NCBI GenBank assembly: GCA_002315855.1
Contig: DCIG01000048.1
Span: 9,315-73,314, forward strand
Origin: Lentisphaeria bacterium UBA1732
Lineage (GTDB): Bacteria; Verrucomicrobiota; Lentisphaeria; Victivallales; UBA1829
Length of the DNA: 64,000 bases
Direction: 5' to 3'
This document shows, in pieces, positions 55,035 through 63,953 of this stretch. The notes beneath the pieces were generated by a model, which had not been told where the DNA came from, searched no databases, and saw only the letters and a program-made list of their open reading frames with translations. How positions within the stretch are numbered: position 1 is the first letter of the stretch; the number at the start of each line of letters is the position of its first letter. A program made the translations under genes and the position numbers.

Positions 55035-56474
55035 ATGACACATCAATCCATTCAGCTCGAAATGAATTTCGACGGCACCAATGAAAACACATTCAAACGC
55101 CGCCTCGACAGCGGGGATTTCCAGGTTATCGCAGAACTTCCCGTACCGTCCGCAGACACACAAGACTCGGATGCAGTACGCAAATACGCTGATTTTGAAT
55201 ATCTGATTCATGCGCAGGAAAATCCGAATTCGCTTATTGCATTTACCTGCAATACACCTCCTGGCTATGCTATGGATCCGGTGGATTTTGCATCCAAACT
55301 CTGTAAATTCGCGCAAGACCGCCACATCATCTATGTATCAGGAATTGACCAATCCCTGAACGATATCAGGACCATGGTTCAGCACGCTGTCTCCTGCGGA
55401 TTCCGTAATTTCTGCGCGGTAACGGGGCAAGCCGCAGCAAACGAAAATGAGGAAAAAACACGTTCGCATGTTTTTACGGAAAGCGTCAATATCCTGCATG
55501 ATCTGCGTGAAAAAATGCCCGGACCTTATACCTTCGGGGCCGTCATCAATCCATATCAGTATACACCATGCTCCTCCTATGCCCAGTCGTTTCACCTGTT
55601 CAGAAAGATTGCGAACGGCAGTCATTTCATCACGACACAATTCGGCTGGGATGCAAAGAAACTGCAGGAGCTGATTTGGAATCTTTACCGTCGGGAAATC
55701 AATATTCCCGTCATTGCACGAATGCTCATTCTTACACCTGAAAATGCGGAGGATGTCTGTGCAGGACGAGTTCCGGGGGTGCATCTTTCCCCCGACTTTA
55801 TCCAGCTGCTCCGCCGGGAACGCGAACACTCTTTTGTTCAGTTCCAGGCTGCTCAGCTCCGCCGCATTCAGATTCATGCAGCCGGCGCAAAGTTTCTGGG
55901 ATGCAGTGCAGTTCAGCTGACGGGAACCACACATCCTGATACGCTGGAGCTTGTTTTCCAGCGCATTCGTCAGGGGCTTCAGGAATTTCATTCGTTTGAA
56001 GAATGGCGGGCCGCCTATCTTGATTATTACGGGCGCATTGAAATTGCCCCCTACCCCAACCTTTTCTATCTTTTCGAGAACCTTCTGCAAAAAGAACGTC
56101 TCGAACACGATCCGGGATTGCCGGCAACCATGATTCCGCCTGTTTCATTCCGAGAAAAAGTTGTTCATTCCCTGTCGAAAAAACTTTTCCGGCACTCACA
56201 GGATGCAGCCCCGGGAGAACGTCTCCTGACCAAAAAGATTCTTGCGGGATGCAGTTCCTGTTCCAATTGCAGGTTATCTGAAACAGGCTTCGTCTGTCCT
56301 GAACTCTGCCCCAAAGGACTATCCAACGGAAGCTGCGGAGAAAATCTGGTAAACGGAGACTGTCCATTCACACAAACCGAGTGTATTTTTGCCAAGCGGA
56401 TTCGCTTAGCCACAGCAGATGACGATTATTCCTCGCTTGACGAAGGTGCCGTTCCTTCGCTGGAAAAACGCTGA
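55035..56474 (+). CDS. methylenetetrahydrofolate reductase-like protein with Cys-rich C-terminal domain
   Basis: 479 residues. Residues 20-310 follow the MetF/MTHFR barrel: FQVIAELPVPSAD (Glu34 in the place of the catalytic Glu), FITTQFGWD, and a barrel end HPDTLELVF. The conserved Gly-Asp of the active site (LALRGD in E. coli) reads VTGQ (Gln132), so activity is uncertain. From about 400 the protein has the Cys-rich MTHFR C-terminal domain (GCSSCSNC, CPELCPKGLSNGSCGE) that is a separate zinc subunit (MetV) in some acetogens. GGAGGG lies nine bases before the ATG. It is convergent with the Ehr-like complex. Confidence 0.82.
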   Translation: MTHQSIQLEMNFDGTNENTFKRRLDSGDFQVIAELPVPSADTQDSDAVRKYADFEYLIHAQENPNSLIAFTCNTPPGYAMDPVDFASKLCKFAQDRHIIYVSGIDQSLNDIRTMVQHAVSCGFRNFCAVTGQAAANENEEKTRSHVFTESVNILHDLREKMPGPYTFGAVINPYQYTPCSSYAQSFHLFRKIANGSHFITTQFGWDAKKLQELIWNLYRREINIPVIARMLILTPENAEDVCAGRVPGVHLSPDFIQLLRREREHSFVQFQAAQLRRIQIHAAGAKFLGCSAVQLTGTTHPDTLELVFQRIRQGLQEFHSFEEWRAAYLDYYGRIEIAPYPNLFYLFENLLQKERLEHDPGLPATMIPPVSFREKVVHSLSKKLFRHSQDAAPGERLLTKKILAGCSSCSNCRLSETGFVCPELCPKGLSNGSCGENLVNGDCPFTQTECIFAKRIRLATADDDYSSLDEGAVPSLEKR

Positions 56475-56540
56475 AAAGGGAAATACTGAAAACTTGATGG
56501 TTACATCCGACGATTCCGGAAAAGTATTCTGATGCGTTAT

Positions 56541-56583
56541 CGGGCTGTTCCGGCGTTTTATTAAGCACCGGAATCTTTGCCCG
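56541..56583. terminator. terminator between convergent transcripts
   Basis: CGGGC...TTCCGG pairs with CCGGAA...GCCCG around a 14-base loop (56541-56583), with a small internal mismatch. It lies midway between the MTHFR-like gene and the last gene of the hydrogenase-like operon. Confidence 0.55.
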
Positions 56584-56626
56584 ATTGAATGCGGTTGAAG
56601 GGCGTGATTTGACGGAAATTGGAGGA

Positions 56627-57385
56627 TTATTCTTTCGGAGCGACTGCCTGGCTCCCGATAAAACGGAGCAGAGCGTCCAGCAGGACCGCAGGATGCGGCG
56701 GACAGCCCGGCACATAGCAGTCTACCGGCAGTACGGATTCCACTCCGTTCATCGTTTCTGCCTGGTCGCGGTAAAGTCCGCCTGAAATCGCACATGCGCC
56801 GGAAACAATTACGAAACATGGTTTCGGCATGGCATCGTATGTTTTTTTCAGCGCGGTGAGCATGTTTTTTGTAACGGGTCCGGTTACCAGCAGTGCGTCG
56901 GCATGACGCGGCGAGGCGACAGCCTGAATCCCGAAACGCCCCATATCCCATGCCAGAGTATGCAGGACATTGAAATCAAGTTCACATGCGGCACAGCCGC
57001 CGGCTGAAACCTGACGGATTTTGAGGGAACGTCCGCACAAACGCCGGATTCCTTCCGCCTTTGCCGAATCGGCTTTGGATGGTATTCCGTTGACAATCAG
57101 TCCGTCTCTTGACATTGTTCCCATGCGGTATTCGTTCGTGAAGAGAACTGCATCTGAGTGCTCCGCGCATTTCCCGCAGAAAATGCAGCGGCCCAAATCC
57201 AGAGTTGCACTGCCGCCGGACAGTTTGATTGCATCCACGGGACAGTTTTCAATCGTTTCCTGTGTCAGCTTTGCCGCATCAAGAATCGGGTATCCATGAA
57301 AATGCGCGGGGAGATTCGGTTTCGCATAAGGAAATTTTCCCGTTCGATATCCCTGAAACAGTCTGGCTCGAAGAATCTTGAACAT
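56627..57385 (-). CDS. ferredoxin-fused small subunit of a hydrogenase-like complex (HyfI/NuoB-type)
   Basis: 252 residues in two parts. The first 95 form a ferredoxin with one intact [4Fe-4S] set: Cys48 (ENCPVDAI) with Cys67, 70 and 73 (CIFCGKC); a second set is missing. The rest is the 20-kDa subunit, with proximal-cluster Cys131, Cys134 (GGCAACE), Cys198 (GACAISGG) and Cys228 (VPGCPPHP). In hydrogenase-4 the ferredoxin is a separate protein, so this is a fusion. AAAAGGAG is eight bases before the ATG. Last gene of the six-gene run. Confidence 0.85.
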   Translation of the reverse strand: MFKILRARLFQGYRTGKFPYAKPNLPAHFHGYPILDAAKLTQETIENCPVDAIKLSGGSATLDLGRCIFCGKCAEHSDAVLFTNEYRMGTMSRDGLIVNGIPSKADSAKAEGIRRLCGRSLKIRQVSAGGCAACELDFNVLHTLAWDMGRFGIQAVASPRHADALLVTGPVTKNMLTALKKTYDAMPKPCFVIVSGACAISGGLYRDQAETMNGVESVLPVDCYVPGCPPHPAVLLDALLRFIGSQAVAPKE

Positions 57386-57400
57386 GATATTGACTCCTTT

Positions 57401-58900
57401 TCAGAGATCGTGTCCGCAGTAGGACAGGTTAAAACTTTTGTTGCAAATCGGAAAATCGGAAATTTGCTGATCGCGAAGAGCCATTTCCAGACCGCCCCAG
57501 TTGTGGAACGATGGATCGATGATTTTGTAGCGGAGAAATTTCCCGTTGGAATCCGTAACTGCCGCGTGAACAAGCATTCCGCGCCATGCTTCCTCCAGCG
57601 AGAAAATCATCGAATCAGCAGGCAGAACAACCGAATCCGCATGATTTTCTGAGCATTTTCCTTCCGGAAGGGCAGACAGAATCTTTTTCACAATGGCAAG
57701 CGAATCTTCCAGTTCATCGCGCCGGATGGCGGCACGGGCTAAAACATCGCCTGTCCTGCCGCTTGCGCATTGCCTGAGATGTTCCGGAAATTCGGGCGAA
57801 CCCAGCGAAATTCGCAAATCGCGTTTCAGTCCGGATGCACGCGCCGCCATGCCGGTCATCCCAATCTGACGTGCGGTTTCCTCGCTTACGGTGCCTGTGT
57901 TTTCAAACCTGTCAAGAACACTTGGCTCGTCAAACATCAGATCAAGAGCATTCATCAGTTCTTTTTCTCCGGCATTCACTTTGGCAAGCAGTTTTCCCGC
58001 CGTATCGTCAGAAACATCGTACCGGACGCCGCCTGTGGCAATATAATTCCGTCCGAAGCGGTTGCCGGACAATTCCGCCGTGATATTCAGAAAATCCCCG
58101 CGAATACGTCCGCAGTAGCTCGCAGTCGGCAGAAATGCCACATCTCCGGATAAAGCACCGGAGTCGCCGATGTGGTTCGCGATGCGTTCCAGTTCCAGAG
58201 CCGCCTGACGAAGTGCCTGTGCCCGTGCCGGAATCCTGATGTCCTGCGCGGCTTCCAGAATGCGATGGTAGCAAAGAGATGCCGCAATGGAGGAATCCCC
58301 GGCTGCGGTTTCCGCGAGGAATGCACTCTTTTTATCAGGACCATGTTCCAGCATTTTTTCGATGCCCCGGTGCTGATAACCCAATTCAATTTCCAGCGAA
58401 TAGACATCTTCGCCCATGCACTGAAAGCGAAAATGTCCCAGCTCAATCACGCCTGCATGAACAGGCCCCACTGCCACTTCATGGACACTGGTCCCCTGCA
58501 TCGTGAAATACTGTGCTGCACCTGCTTCCGGCCGTTGATTGTCAGTGCCGTTCAGAGCTGACTGAAAACGAAGCGGTTTCAGGCGGGGATGACCGATGGG
58601 TTCAATCCTGTATTGTTCAAAAAGTTCACGTTCAAACCATGAAAGCGCAGGCAGTTCCGGCGTGAGTGCGGGATAGCTTTTCCCGACTTTTGTTGAGCAG
58701 ACATCCAGTCCATGTTTTTCCGGATTCAGCAGTGCGGCATAAAGGAAAAATTCATCTTGTTCCGGGACTGCAAAAAATGCGGCGACTTCATGGTTCGGCA
58801 CTTCACGCAGAAGCAGCGACCGGAATACCGGGAAATCATGCAGCGGCACTGCCTGCCGCGCAAAAAAAGTATGATTGGTGCAGAAGAGAAATTCATTCAT
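57401..58900 (-). CDS. NuoC/NuoD-type large subunit without nickel ligands (Ehr-type)
   Basis: 499 residues: an N-terminal 30-kDa (NuoC) part ending in SWFERELFEQYRIEPIGHP (about 87-105) joined to a 49-kDa/hydrogenase large-subunit part (LGYQHRGIEKML, LERIANHIGDSG). In [NiFe] hydrogenases the nickel is held by RxCGxC and DPCxxC; here the first reads AETAAGDSS (196-204) and the second DPSFHNW (462-468), so all four Cys are gone. Hydrogen chemistry is therefore unlikely. The protein fits the Ehr (energy-converting hydrogenase-related) group. It follows the HyfF-like gene by 25 bases. Confidence 0.88.
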   Translation of the reverse strand: MNEFLFCTNHTFFARQAVPLHDFPVFRSLLLREVPNHEVAAFFAVPEQDEFFLYAALLNPEKHGLDVCSTKVGKSYPALTPELPALSWFERELFEQYRIEPIGHPRLKPLRFQSALNGTDNQRPEAGAAQYFTMQGTSVHEVAVGPVHAGVIELGHFRFQCMGEDVYSLEIELGYQHRGIEKMLEHGPDKKSAFLAETAAGDSSIAASLCYHRILEAAQDIRIPARAQALRQAALELERIANHIGDSGALSGDVAFLPTASYCGRIRGDFLNITAELSGNRFGRNYIATGGVRYDVSDDTAGKLLAKVNAGEKELMNALDLMFDEPSVLDRFENTGTVSEETARQIGMTGMAARASGLKRDLRISLGSPEFPEHLRQCASGRTGDVLARAAIRRDELEDSLAIVKKILSALPEGKCSENHADSVVLPADSMIFSLEEAWRGMLVHAAVTDSNGKFLRYKIIDPSFHNWGGLEMALRDQQISDFPICNKSFNLSYCGHDL

Positions 58901-58925
58901 AATCGTAAAAATCCTTTCCCGGTTC

Positions 58926-60347
58926 TTACAGAATGCTGTGAAGCTGAATCATGCCCAGTGCAAGCGCAAGGACAAGCATGACACCTGGAATCCATACCAG
59001 TTTTTCGGCTTGGATGGAGAGTGATTCATCCGGCAGAACTTTTTTGTCGGGACCACAAATCAGATGCAGAACGGTGTGCGTCATGGCCGCAAAAATAATC
59101 AGCAACAGAATCAGGACTGCAGCTCCCGCAATCGGCGGCAATGCCATGATCAGCCGGAGTTCTGTCGCAAAAATCGGAGAGGGCGGTACTCCGCATATCA
59201 TGAGCACTCCCGCAAAAAAGAGAATCGAATTTCTCTGTAATTTTCCGGACAATCCGCCCAGAAGATCAGTACGGCGCGTCCCGCACGCCAGAAGCAGGTT
59301 TCCTGCCGTCAGGAAGAGTGCCATCTTAATCAGAGAATGTGCGTACATGTGAATCGCTGCGGCATCCCGGATGGACGGGATTGACCACAGAATGGACAGA
59401 AGCCCCATGTGTTCAACGCTGGAGTACGCCAGAAGACGTTTGAAATCAAGCTGACGGACTGTAAAGAATGCCGCAAATACCAGCGACAGGATTCCCAGTG
59501 CAACCATAAGATTCGCACAGAAAGATTTCATTTCATCAGGTGCCGCCTCGTAAAAACGTATAATTCCGAGAAGCGAGCAGTTGAGCAGTGCGCCGGAAAG
59601 CAGGGCGGATACCGTGCCGGGCGATTCGCTGTGGGCATCCGGAAGCCACGTGTGGAACGGAGCAAGTCCCATCTTGGTGCCGTATCCCGCTAAGATGAAG
59701 ATAAATGACGCTTTGAACCAGACCGGTTTCAGAAGATGGCGTACACCTGTTACGTGAGTGAACCTCAAGTCGCCTTCGCCGGGAGGCATTGCCGCTGCCA
59801 GAAGCATGGTCCCGAACAGTGCCAGACCGATCCCGACGGAGCAGATAAGCAGATATTTCCACATCGCCTCCAGAGAACGTGCTGAACGGTGAAACAGAAT
59901 CAAAGGCGCACTGACAAGCGTCGTGGCTTCCACCGCAACCCAAAGAAGTCCGAAATCGACAGACAGGATGACCAAAGTCATCATTCCCTCGAAAGCGAGA
60001 AGTCCGGAAACAAAAATATGCAGTTTCAGCAGTCCTTCGGGATGTTCACGGGTTTCCTGTGCATCCTGTTCCGCCTTAATCCAGAAAACAGTATGAATCG
60101 CAACCATGCAGAAGAGGAGCGATGTCAGGAACAGGAAACATTTTCCCAGTTCATCCGCGTACAGCCAATGCTGAAGCCACGAAAAATCAGCATTCCATTC
60201 AGAACGGAATGTCATGACTGCCGATAAAACAAGATGCATCAGTGAGGTCAGAGCCAGAAGCATTCGCATCCGATTCTGGCGATTTTTGATTCTCCAAACT
60301 GCGACTGCCGAGAAAATCGGGATAAAAACGAGTAAAAGCTGTATCAT
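58926..60347 (-). CDS. HyfF-like antiporter-type membrane subunit
   Basis: 473 residues, about 14 hydrophobic helices, of the NuoL/M/N-MrpD proton-conducting family. Helix 7-8 signatures are GYGTKMGLAPFHTWLPDAHSE and SALLSGALLNC, and LAYSSVEHMGLL follows; the charged Lys and Glu in these helices are the ion pathway in complex I. ATGA overlap with the HyfE-like gene. Forms the second pump module of the complex. Confidence 0.88.
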   Translation of the reverse strand: MIQLLLVFIPIFSAVAVWRIKNRQNRMRMLLALTSLMHLVLSAVMTFRSEWNADFSWLQHWLYADELGKCFLFLTSLLFCMVAIHTVFWIKAEQDAQETREHPEGLLKLHIFVSGLLAFEGMMTLVILSVDFGLLWVAVEATTLVSAPLILFHRSARSLEAMWKYLLICSVGIGLALFGTMLLAAAMPPGEGDLRFTHVTGVRHLLKPVWFKASFIFILAGYGTKMGLAPFHTWLPDAHSESPGTVSALLSGALLNCSLLGIIRFYEAAPDEMKSFCANLMVALGILSLVFAAFFTVRQLDFKRLLAYSSVEHMGLLSILWSIPSIRDAAAIHMYAHSLIKMALFLTAGNLLLACGTRRTDLLGGLSGKLQRNSILFFAGVLMICGVPPSPIFATELRLIMALPPIAGAAVLILLLIIFAAMTHTVLHLICGPDKKVLPDESLSIQAEKLVWIPGVMLVLALALGMIQLHSIL

Positions 60348-61039
60348 TTTGCAGTCTCTCCCTGTTTTGCAGGTTCCATCGTGTCGCCCAGAAGATGCAG
60401 CCTGTCTGCATCGATATGTTCAAATTCACGGCTGATATGAAACACTGCGATTCCCATAACAAAGACTAACACAAATACGTCCAGCAGAATCCCGAATTCA
60501 ACAAGAAATCCATATTCCAGCTTCATACATGCGCCGAAAAGTGTGATTCCGTTTTCAAAAAAGAGGAAACCGATGGACTGGGTGATCGCTTTTTTTCGTG
60601 CCACAATGATGAATAATCCCGTGAATATGGCAATCAGTGCGGACGGTGCCGCCAAAACGGATGTCCCCGCGGGGGCAACCGGATATTTCACGCAGAGTGT
60701 AAATGCTCCGCAGGCAAACAGTACGACAAGCAGAATCGAAACAGGGTAGCTTACCAAAGGTTCCAGTTCGCGTTTTACCTGTGCCGTATGCATGGCCCGG
60801 ACAAGCAGTGCCGGAAGTAAAAAGCCTTTTACGCCCAATGTAAGAAGTGCGAGAAGTATCATTTGCATATTTGTATCATGGCTGAATTCTGCCCAATTGT
60901 GGACAAACAGCGGATAAAGTGCAGTGACGGTCCCTTGACATGCCGTAACCGCGATGCAGTGTTTCAGGCGGCTTGCTCCGGCCAGACGGAGTGCGGCAAG
61001 AAGAAAAAGCGCCAGTAGAATCTCAGAGATAAAAGTCAT
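60344..61039 (-). CDS. HyfE-like membrane subunit
   Basis: 231 residues with about seven hydrophobic helices, similar in size and helix pattern to HyfE of hydrogenase-4, which combines NuoK-like features. The segment GFLFFENGITLFG and late DVFVLVFVMGIAVFHI are typical. AAGGAG precedes the ATG. Sits three bases after the HyfC-like gene. Confidence 0.83.
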   Translation of the reverse strand: MTFISEILLALFLLAALRLAGASRLKHCIAVTACQGTVTALYPLFVHNWAEFSHDTNMQMILLALLTLGVKGFLLPALLVRAMHTAQVKRELEPLVSYPVSILLVVLFACGAFTLCVKYPVAPAGTSVLAAPSALIAIFTGLFIIVARKKAITQSIGFLFFENGITLFGACMKLEYGFLVEFGILLDVFVLVFVMGIAVFHISREFEHIDADRLHLLGDTMEPAKQGETAK

Positions 61040-61042
61040 TCT

Positions 61043-61978
61043 TCATGCTCCTTGAATTTGCAGAAGAGAAAGGAGAAACATCGCAATAAATGCCAGTGCG
61101 GTACTCCCGACAAGAAACTGCGGCACTTTCAGAAAACGGTATCGGGCTGTAACGGATTCAATTGTTCCAATCAGGATACTGCCGAAAAGCACAGTCAAAG
61201 TTTCCGTAAGCAGTAAAATCACAGGATTCATGTCGGCAGGGAGAATCATCATTGCCTCCACACTCAGGAGAATCCACATCTTCAGGCTTGCGGCATAGTG
61301 AATGATTCCCAATTCATCCCCACTGTTGTCGAGAATCATTGCTTCATGAATCATTGTCAATTCCAAATGGGTGTCAGGGTCATCGACCGGGAGCCGGCAG
61401 CATTCGGTCAGCACCACCACAAACATTGCCACTGCCAACAGAACCAGTATGATACCGTAACGGTTGTAATCCGATGTGGTTATGAAATTCAGCATTCCTC
61501 CCAGCGAGAATGACCGCGTCATCAGCATCAAGGCTCCGGCCACTGCCATGAATGTACCTTCCGTCAGAATCGCAAACTGGCATTCCCGGCTTGCGCCCAT
61601 TCCTTCAAAACTTGAACCAGTGTCCATTGCCCCGCAAACCGTCAGGACGCGTCCCAGTCCGCCGAGATAGAGAAACAGGAGAATATCGCCCGCAAATCCG
61701 AGGGGCGAGGCTTTCCCTGCAAACGGCAGTAAAATCAGCATCAGGACAGATGTGATCAGTGCTGTCATGGGGGCTATGGTGAAGAGGGCTCCGGCAGTCG
61801 TTGAGCGCACTGCTCTTTTTTTCATAAGTTTGATGATGTCATAATAAAGCTGAAAGACTGATGGTCCTTTTCTGCCGGCAAAAAATGCCTTGACTTTGTT
61901 GATGATTCCCGGGAGTACGGGGGACAATACCAGTGCTTCAATCACTCCGATGCCCCACATGATGATTTGCAGATTCAT
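61043..61978 (-). CDS. HyfC/NuoH-like membrane subunit
   Basis: 311 residues with eight helices. NuoH-family marks: GRKGPSVFQLYYDIIKLMKK, the charged ECCRLPVDDPDTHLEL segment and LTMIHEAM. It links the peripheral arm to the pump modules. The ATG at 61978 lies four bases past the HyfB stop with GGAGG inside hyfB; the frame to 62011 overlaps hyfB and is less likely. Confidence 0.88.
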   Translation of the reverse strand: MNLQIIMWGIGVIEALVLSPVLPGIINKVKAFFAGRKGPSVFQLYYDIIKLMKKRAVRSTTAGALFTIAPMTALITSVLMLILLPFAGKASPLGFAGDILLFLYLGGLGRVLTVCGAMDTGSSFEGMGASRECQFAILTEGTFMAVAGALMLMTRSFSLGGMLNFITTSDYNRYGIILVLLAVAMFVVVLTECCRLPVDDPDTHLELTMIHEAMILDNSGDELGIIHYAASLKMWILLSVEAMMILPADMNPVILLLTETLTVLFGSILIGTIESVTARYRFLKVPQFLVGSTALAFIAMFLLSLLQIQGA

Positions 61979-61982
61979 GATA

Positions 61983-63806
61983 TTATTTTCCTCCCGCAGG
62001 TACGATGACAATGCCCCAGACCAGCATTGCAGTCAGTGCAAGTATCATAATCAGGATATATAAATGGAGATAGCCTGACTGGAATCGGTGTCCCCATGAG
62101 GCCGCATCGATAATCCATGTGAAAATCTTTTTCCAGAAGACCCGCATTGCGAAATCTTCCCGTTCCTGTGTCAATGACGCATGGTCGAGGAAAATGCCTT
62201 CCGGCTTTTTGATTATTTTTTTCTCGTTCAGATACCCGTGGAAAAAGTCGACGGTCGGCTGCACAAATGCCGTGCCGGTATATTCCATGCGTGCGGTTGG
62301 CTTGGCAAAACCGCAGTCCCATGTTCCTACAGACCGCTTATCCCGCTGCTCTTTTTTCCGCAGAATCAATGCCGTCAGAATCATGGCATATATGATGCCG
62401 GCAAACAGGGCGTATTTGTTCAGGATTTCCTGCAGAGCTTCACTTCGCGCCAGTCCTTTGAAAAAAGGCGCGGCAAACGGTATCAGCAATGCCAGAAATG
62501 CGGGAGCCGCCACTGCCGCACTCATGACACGTTTTTCATCGGTCTCGTCATCTGCATAGTTCGAGCGGGGTTCTCCCTGGAAAACTGCAGCAAGCACTTT
62601 GCAAAATGCTGCACACGCGCAGCCGCCAGTCAAGGCAAGGGCGATGATTGCAGCGAAAGAAACAAACACAAGTTTTCCGTTTCCTTGCGTGATTCCGGTG
62701 AAGGCCGCTGTGTAAATCATGAGTTCCCCGGTAAATCCCGCAAAAGGCGGAAGCCCCGAAATCCCCATGGACGACAGGGCAAATGCGCCGCCTGTAACCG
62801 GCATCTTTTTCATGAGTCCACCCAGTCGGTCCATATCGAGCGTATGGACTGCATGATATACACTGCCTGCACCAAGAAAAAGGCTTCCCTTGAGAAGAGA
62901 ATGACTTAAAACATGCAGCATTGCCCCTCCGAATCCGGCTTCCGCCATGAATGGAATATCATATTCCCGTCCCAGAAGCCCCAGTCCGAACCCCATGGAG
63001 ATGATTCCGATGTTTTCAAAACTTGAATATGCAAGCAGTCGCTTGATGTTTTCCTGTGCCATACCGGACAGAATCCCGAAAAATGCGCCGCACATCCCTG
63101 AAATCAGCAGGAACCATCCGCCCCACGACGGAACGACCGCAAAACGGAACAACCCCAGAAATCCCAACGGAATCATGGCACCGGACATCAGCGCGGACAC
63201 CGGAGCAGGAGCCGCGGGGTGTGCTTCCGGAAGCCATACATGCAGAAACGGGAAACCTGCCTTTAATCCGAATGCCGCCGCTAGCAGTCCGAAACGAAGT
63301 CCCTCGGGAAAATCATGCTGACTCTGATCTGCCGCATAAACGTAGAGTAGCAGCAGACCGCCCAGTTCACAGGCCAGCAGGTAAATCCATGAGGCGTGCA
63401 CAACATCGCTTTTTTTCGATTCATAAAGCACCAGGAGGAAGCTGAAAAGCCCCATCAATTCCCAATAAACAATGAATCGGAGAAATTTCTCTTCCAGAAA
63501 TACCGCGAGCATTGCGGCAAGCGTCAGGTTGTAAAAAAGCCAGTATCGACCTGTGTTTTGTCCCGCATGACCGGATAGATACCCCGGAGCATGACATGCA
63601 GCGGCAATTCCGATCAGGATGATTGGCAAAAAGAAAAAAACGCTGCCCGGCGTATTTCCTTGTTTTCCTGATACCAGCAGACACTCCAGAACGAGTGCCG
63701 CAACTCCTGAGATGCAACCCGCCGATGAAGCGAATTTCTCCCGTTTCCCAGTCAGCAGCGAAACGATGCCTCCTGTACACAGAATCAAATAGACAATATT
63801 CTGCAT
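61983..63806 (-). CDS. HyfB-like antiporter-type membrane subunit
   Basis: 607 residues and about 15-16 helices of the NuoL/HyfB type; motifs FPFLHVWLPEAHPAAPAP and SALMSGAMIP, and LLAYSSFENIG. It starts the operon. TGAGG lies five bases before the ATG at 63806, with a promoter 40-70 bases upstream. The order HyfB, HyfC, HyfE, HyfF, HyfG, HyfI is that of hydrogenase-4, but hyfA, hyfD and hydrogenase maturation genes are not here. Confidence 0.88.
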   Translation of the reverse strand: MQNIVYLILCTGGIVSLLTGKREKFASSAGCISGVAALVLECLLVSGKQGNTPGSVFFFLPIILIGIAAACHAPGYLSGHAGQNTGRYWLFYNLTLAAMLAVFLEEKFLRFIVYWELMGLFSFLLVLYESKKSDVVHASWIYLLACELGGLLLLYVYAADQSQHDFPEGLRFGLLAAAFGLKAGFPFLHVWLPEAHPAAPAPVSALMSGAMIPLGFLGLFRFAVVPSWGGWFLLISGMCGAFFGILSGMAQENIKRLLAYSSFENIGIISMGFGLGLLGREYDIPFMAEAGFGGAMLHVLSHSLLKGSLFLGAGSVYHAVHTLDMDRLGGLMKKMPVTGGAFALSSMGISGLPPFAGFTGELMIYTAAFTGITQGNGKLVFVSFAAIIALALTGGCACAAFCKVLAAVFQGEPRSNYADDETDEKRVMSAAVAAPAFLALLIPFAAPFFKGLARSEALQEILNKYALFAGIIYAMILTALILRKKEQRDKRSVGTWDCGFAKPTARMEYTGTAFVQPTVDFFHGYLNEKKIIKKPEGIFLDHASLTQEREDFAMRVFWKKIFTWIIDAASWGHRFQSGYLHLYILIMILALTAMLVWGIVIVPAGGK

Positions 63807-63847
63807 TTGACCTCAAAAATGTTCAGTTGAAAATGGTATAAAATATA

Positions 63848-63875
63848 AATATAGCATCTTTTCAGAAGAAATCAA
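63848..63875 (-). promoter_or_regulatory. promoter for the hydrogenase-like operon
   Basis: Minus strand TTGATT (63875-63870), 16 bases, TATATT (63853-63848). Expected start near 63841, about 35 bases before the ATG. Confidence 0.65.
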
Positions 63876-63953
63876 TATCATTTTTCTTGTTTTTCGCACT
63901 TCGGGGGTGGAGTTAATTGAAAAAGTAAACGCAACATTGGAAATCTGAGTTGT

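Noticed and set aside
56627..63806. Reading the last operon as a true hydrogenase-4 or formate hydrogenlyase
   Set aside because: All four nickel-ligating cysteines of the large subunit are absent and no maturation genes are visible, so hydrogen activity is not supported.
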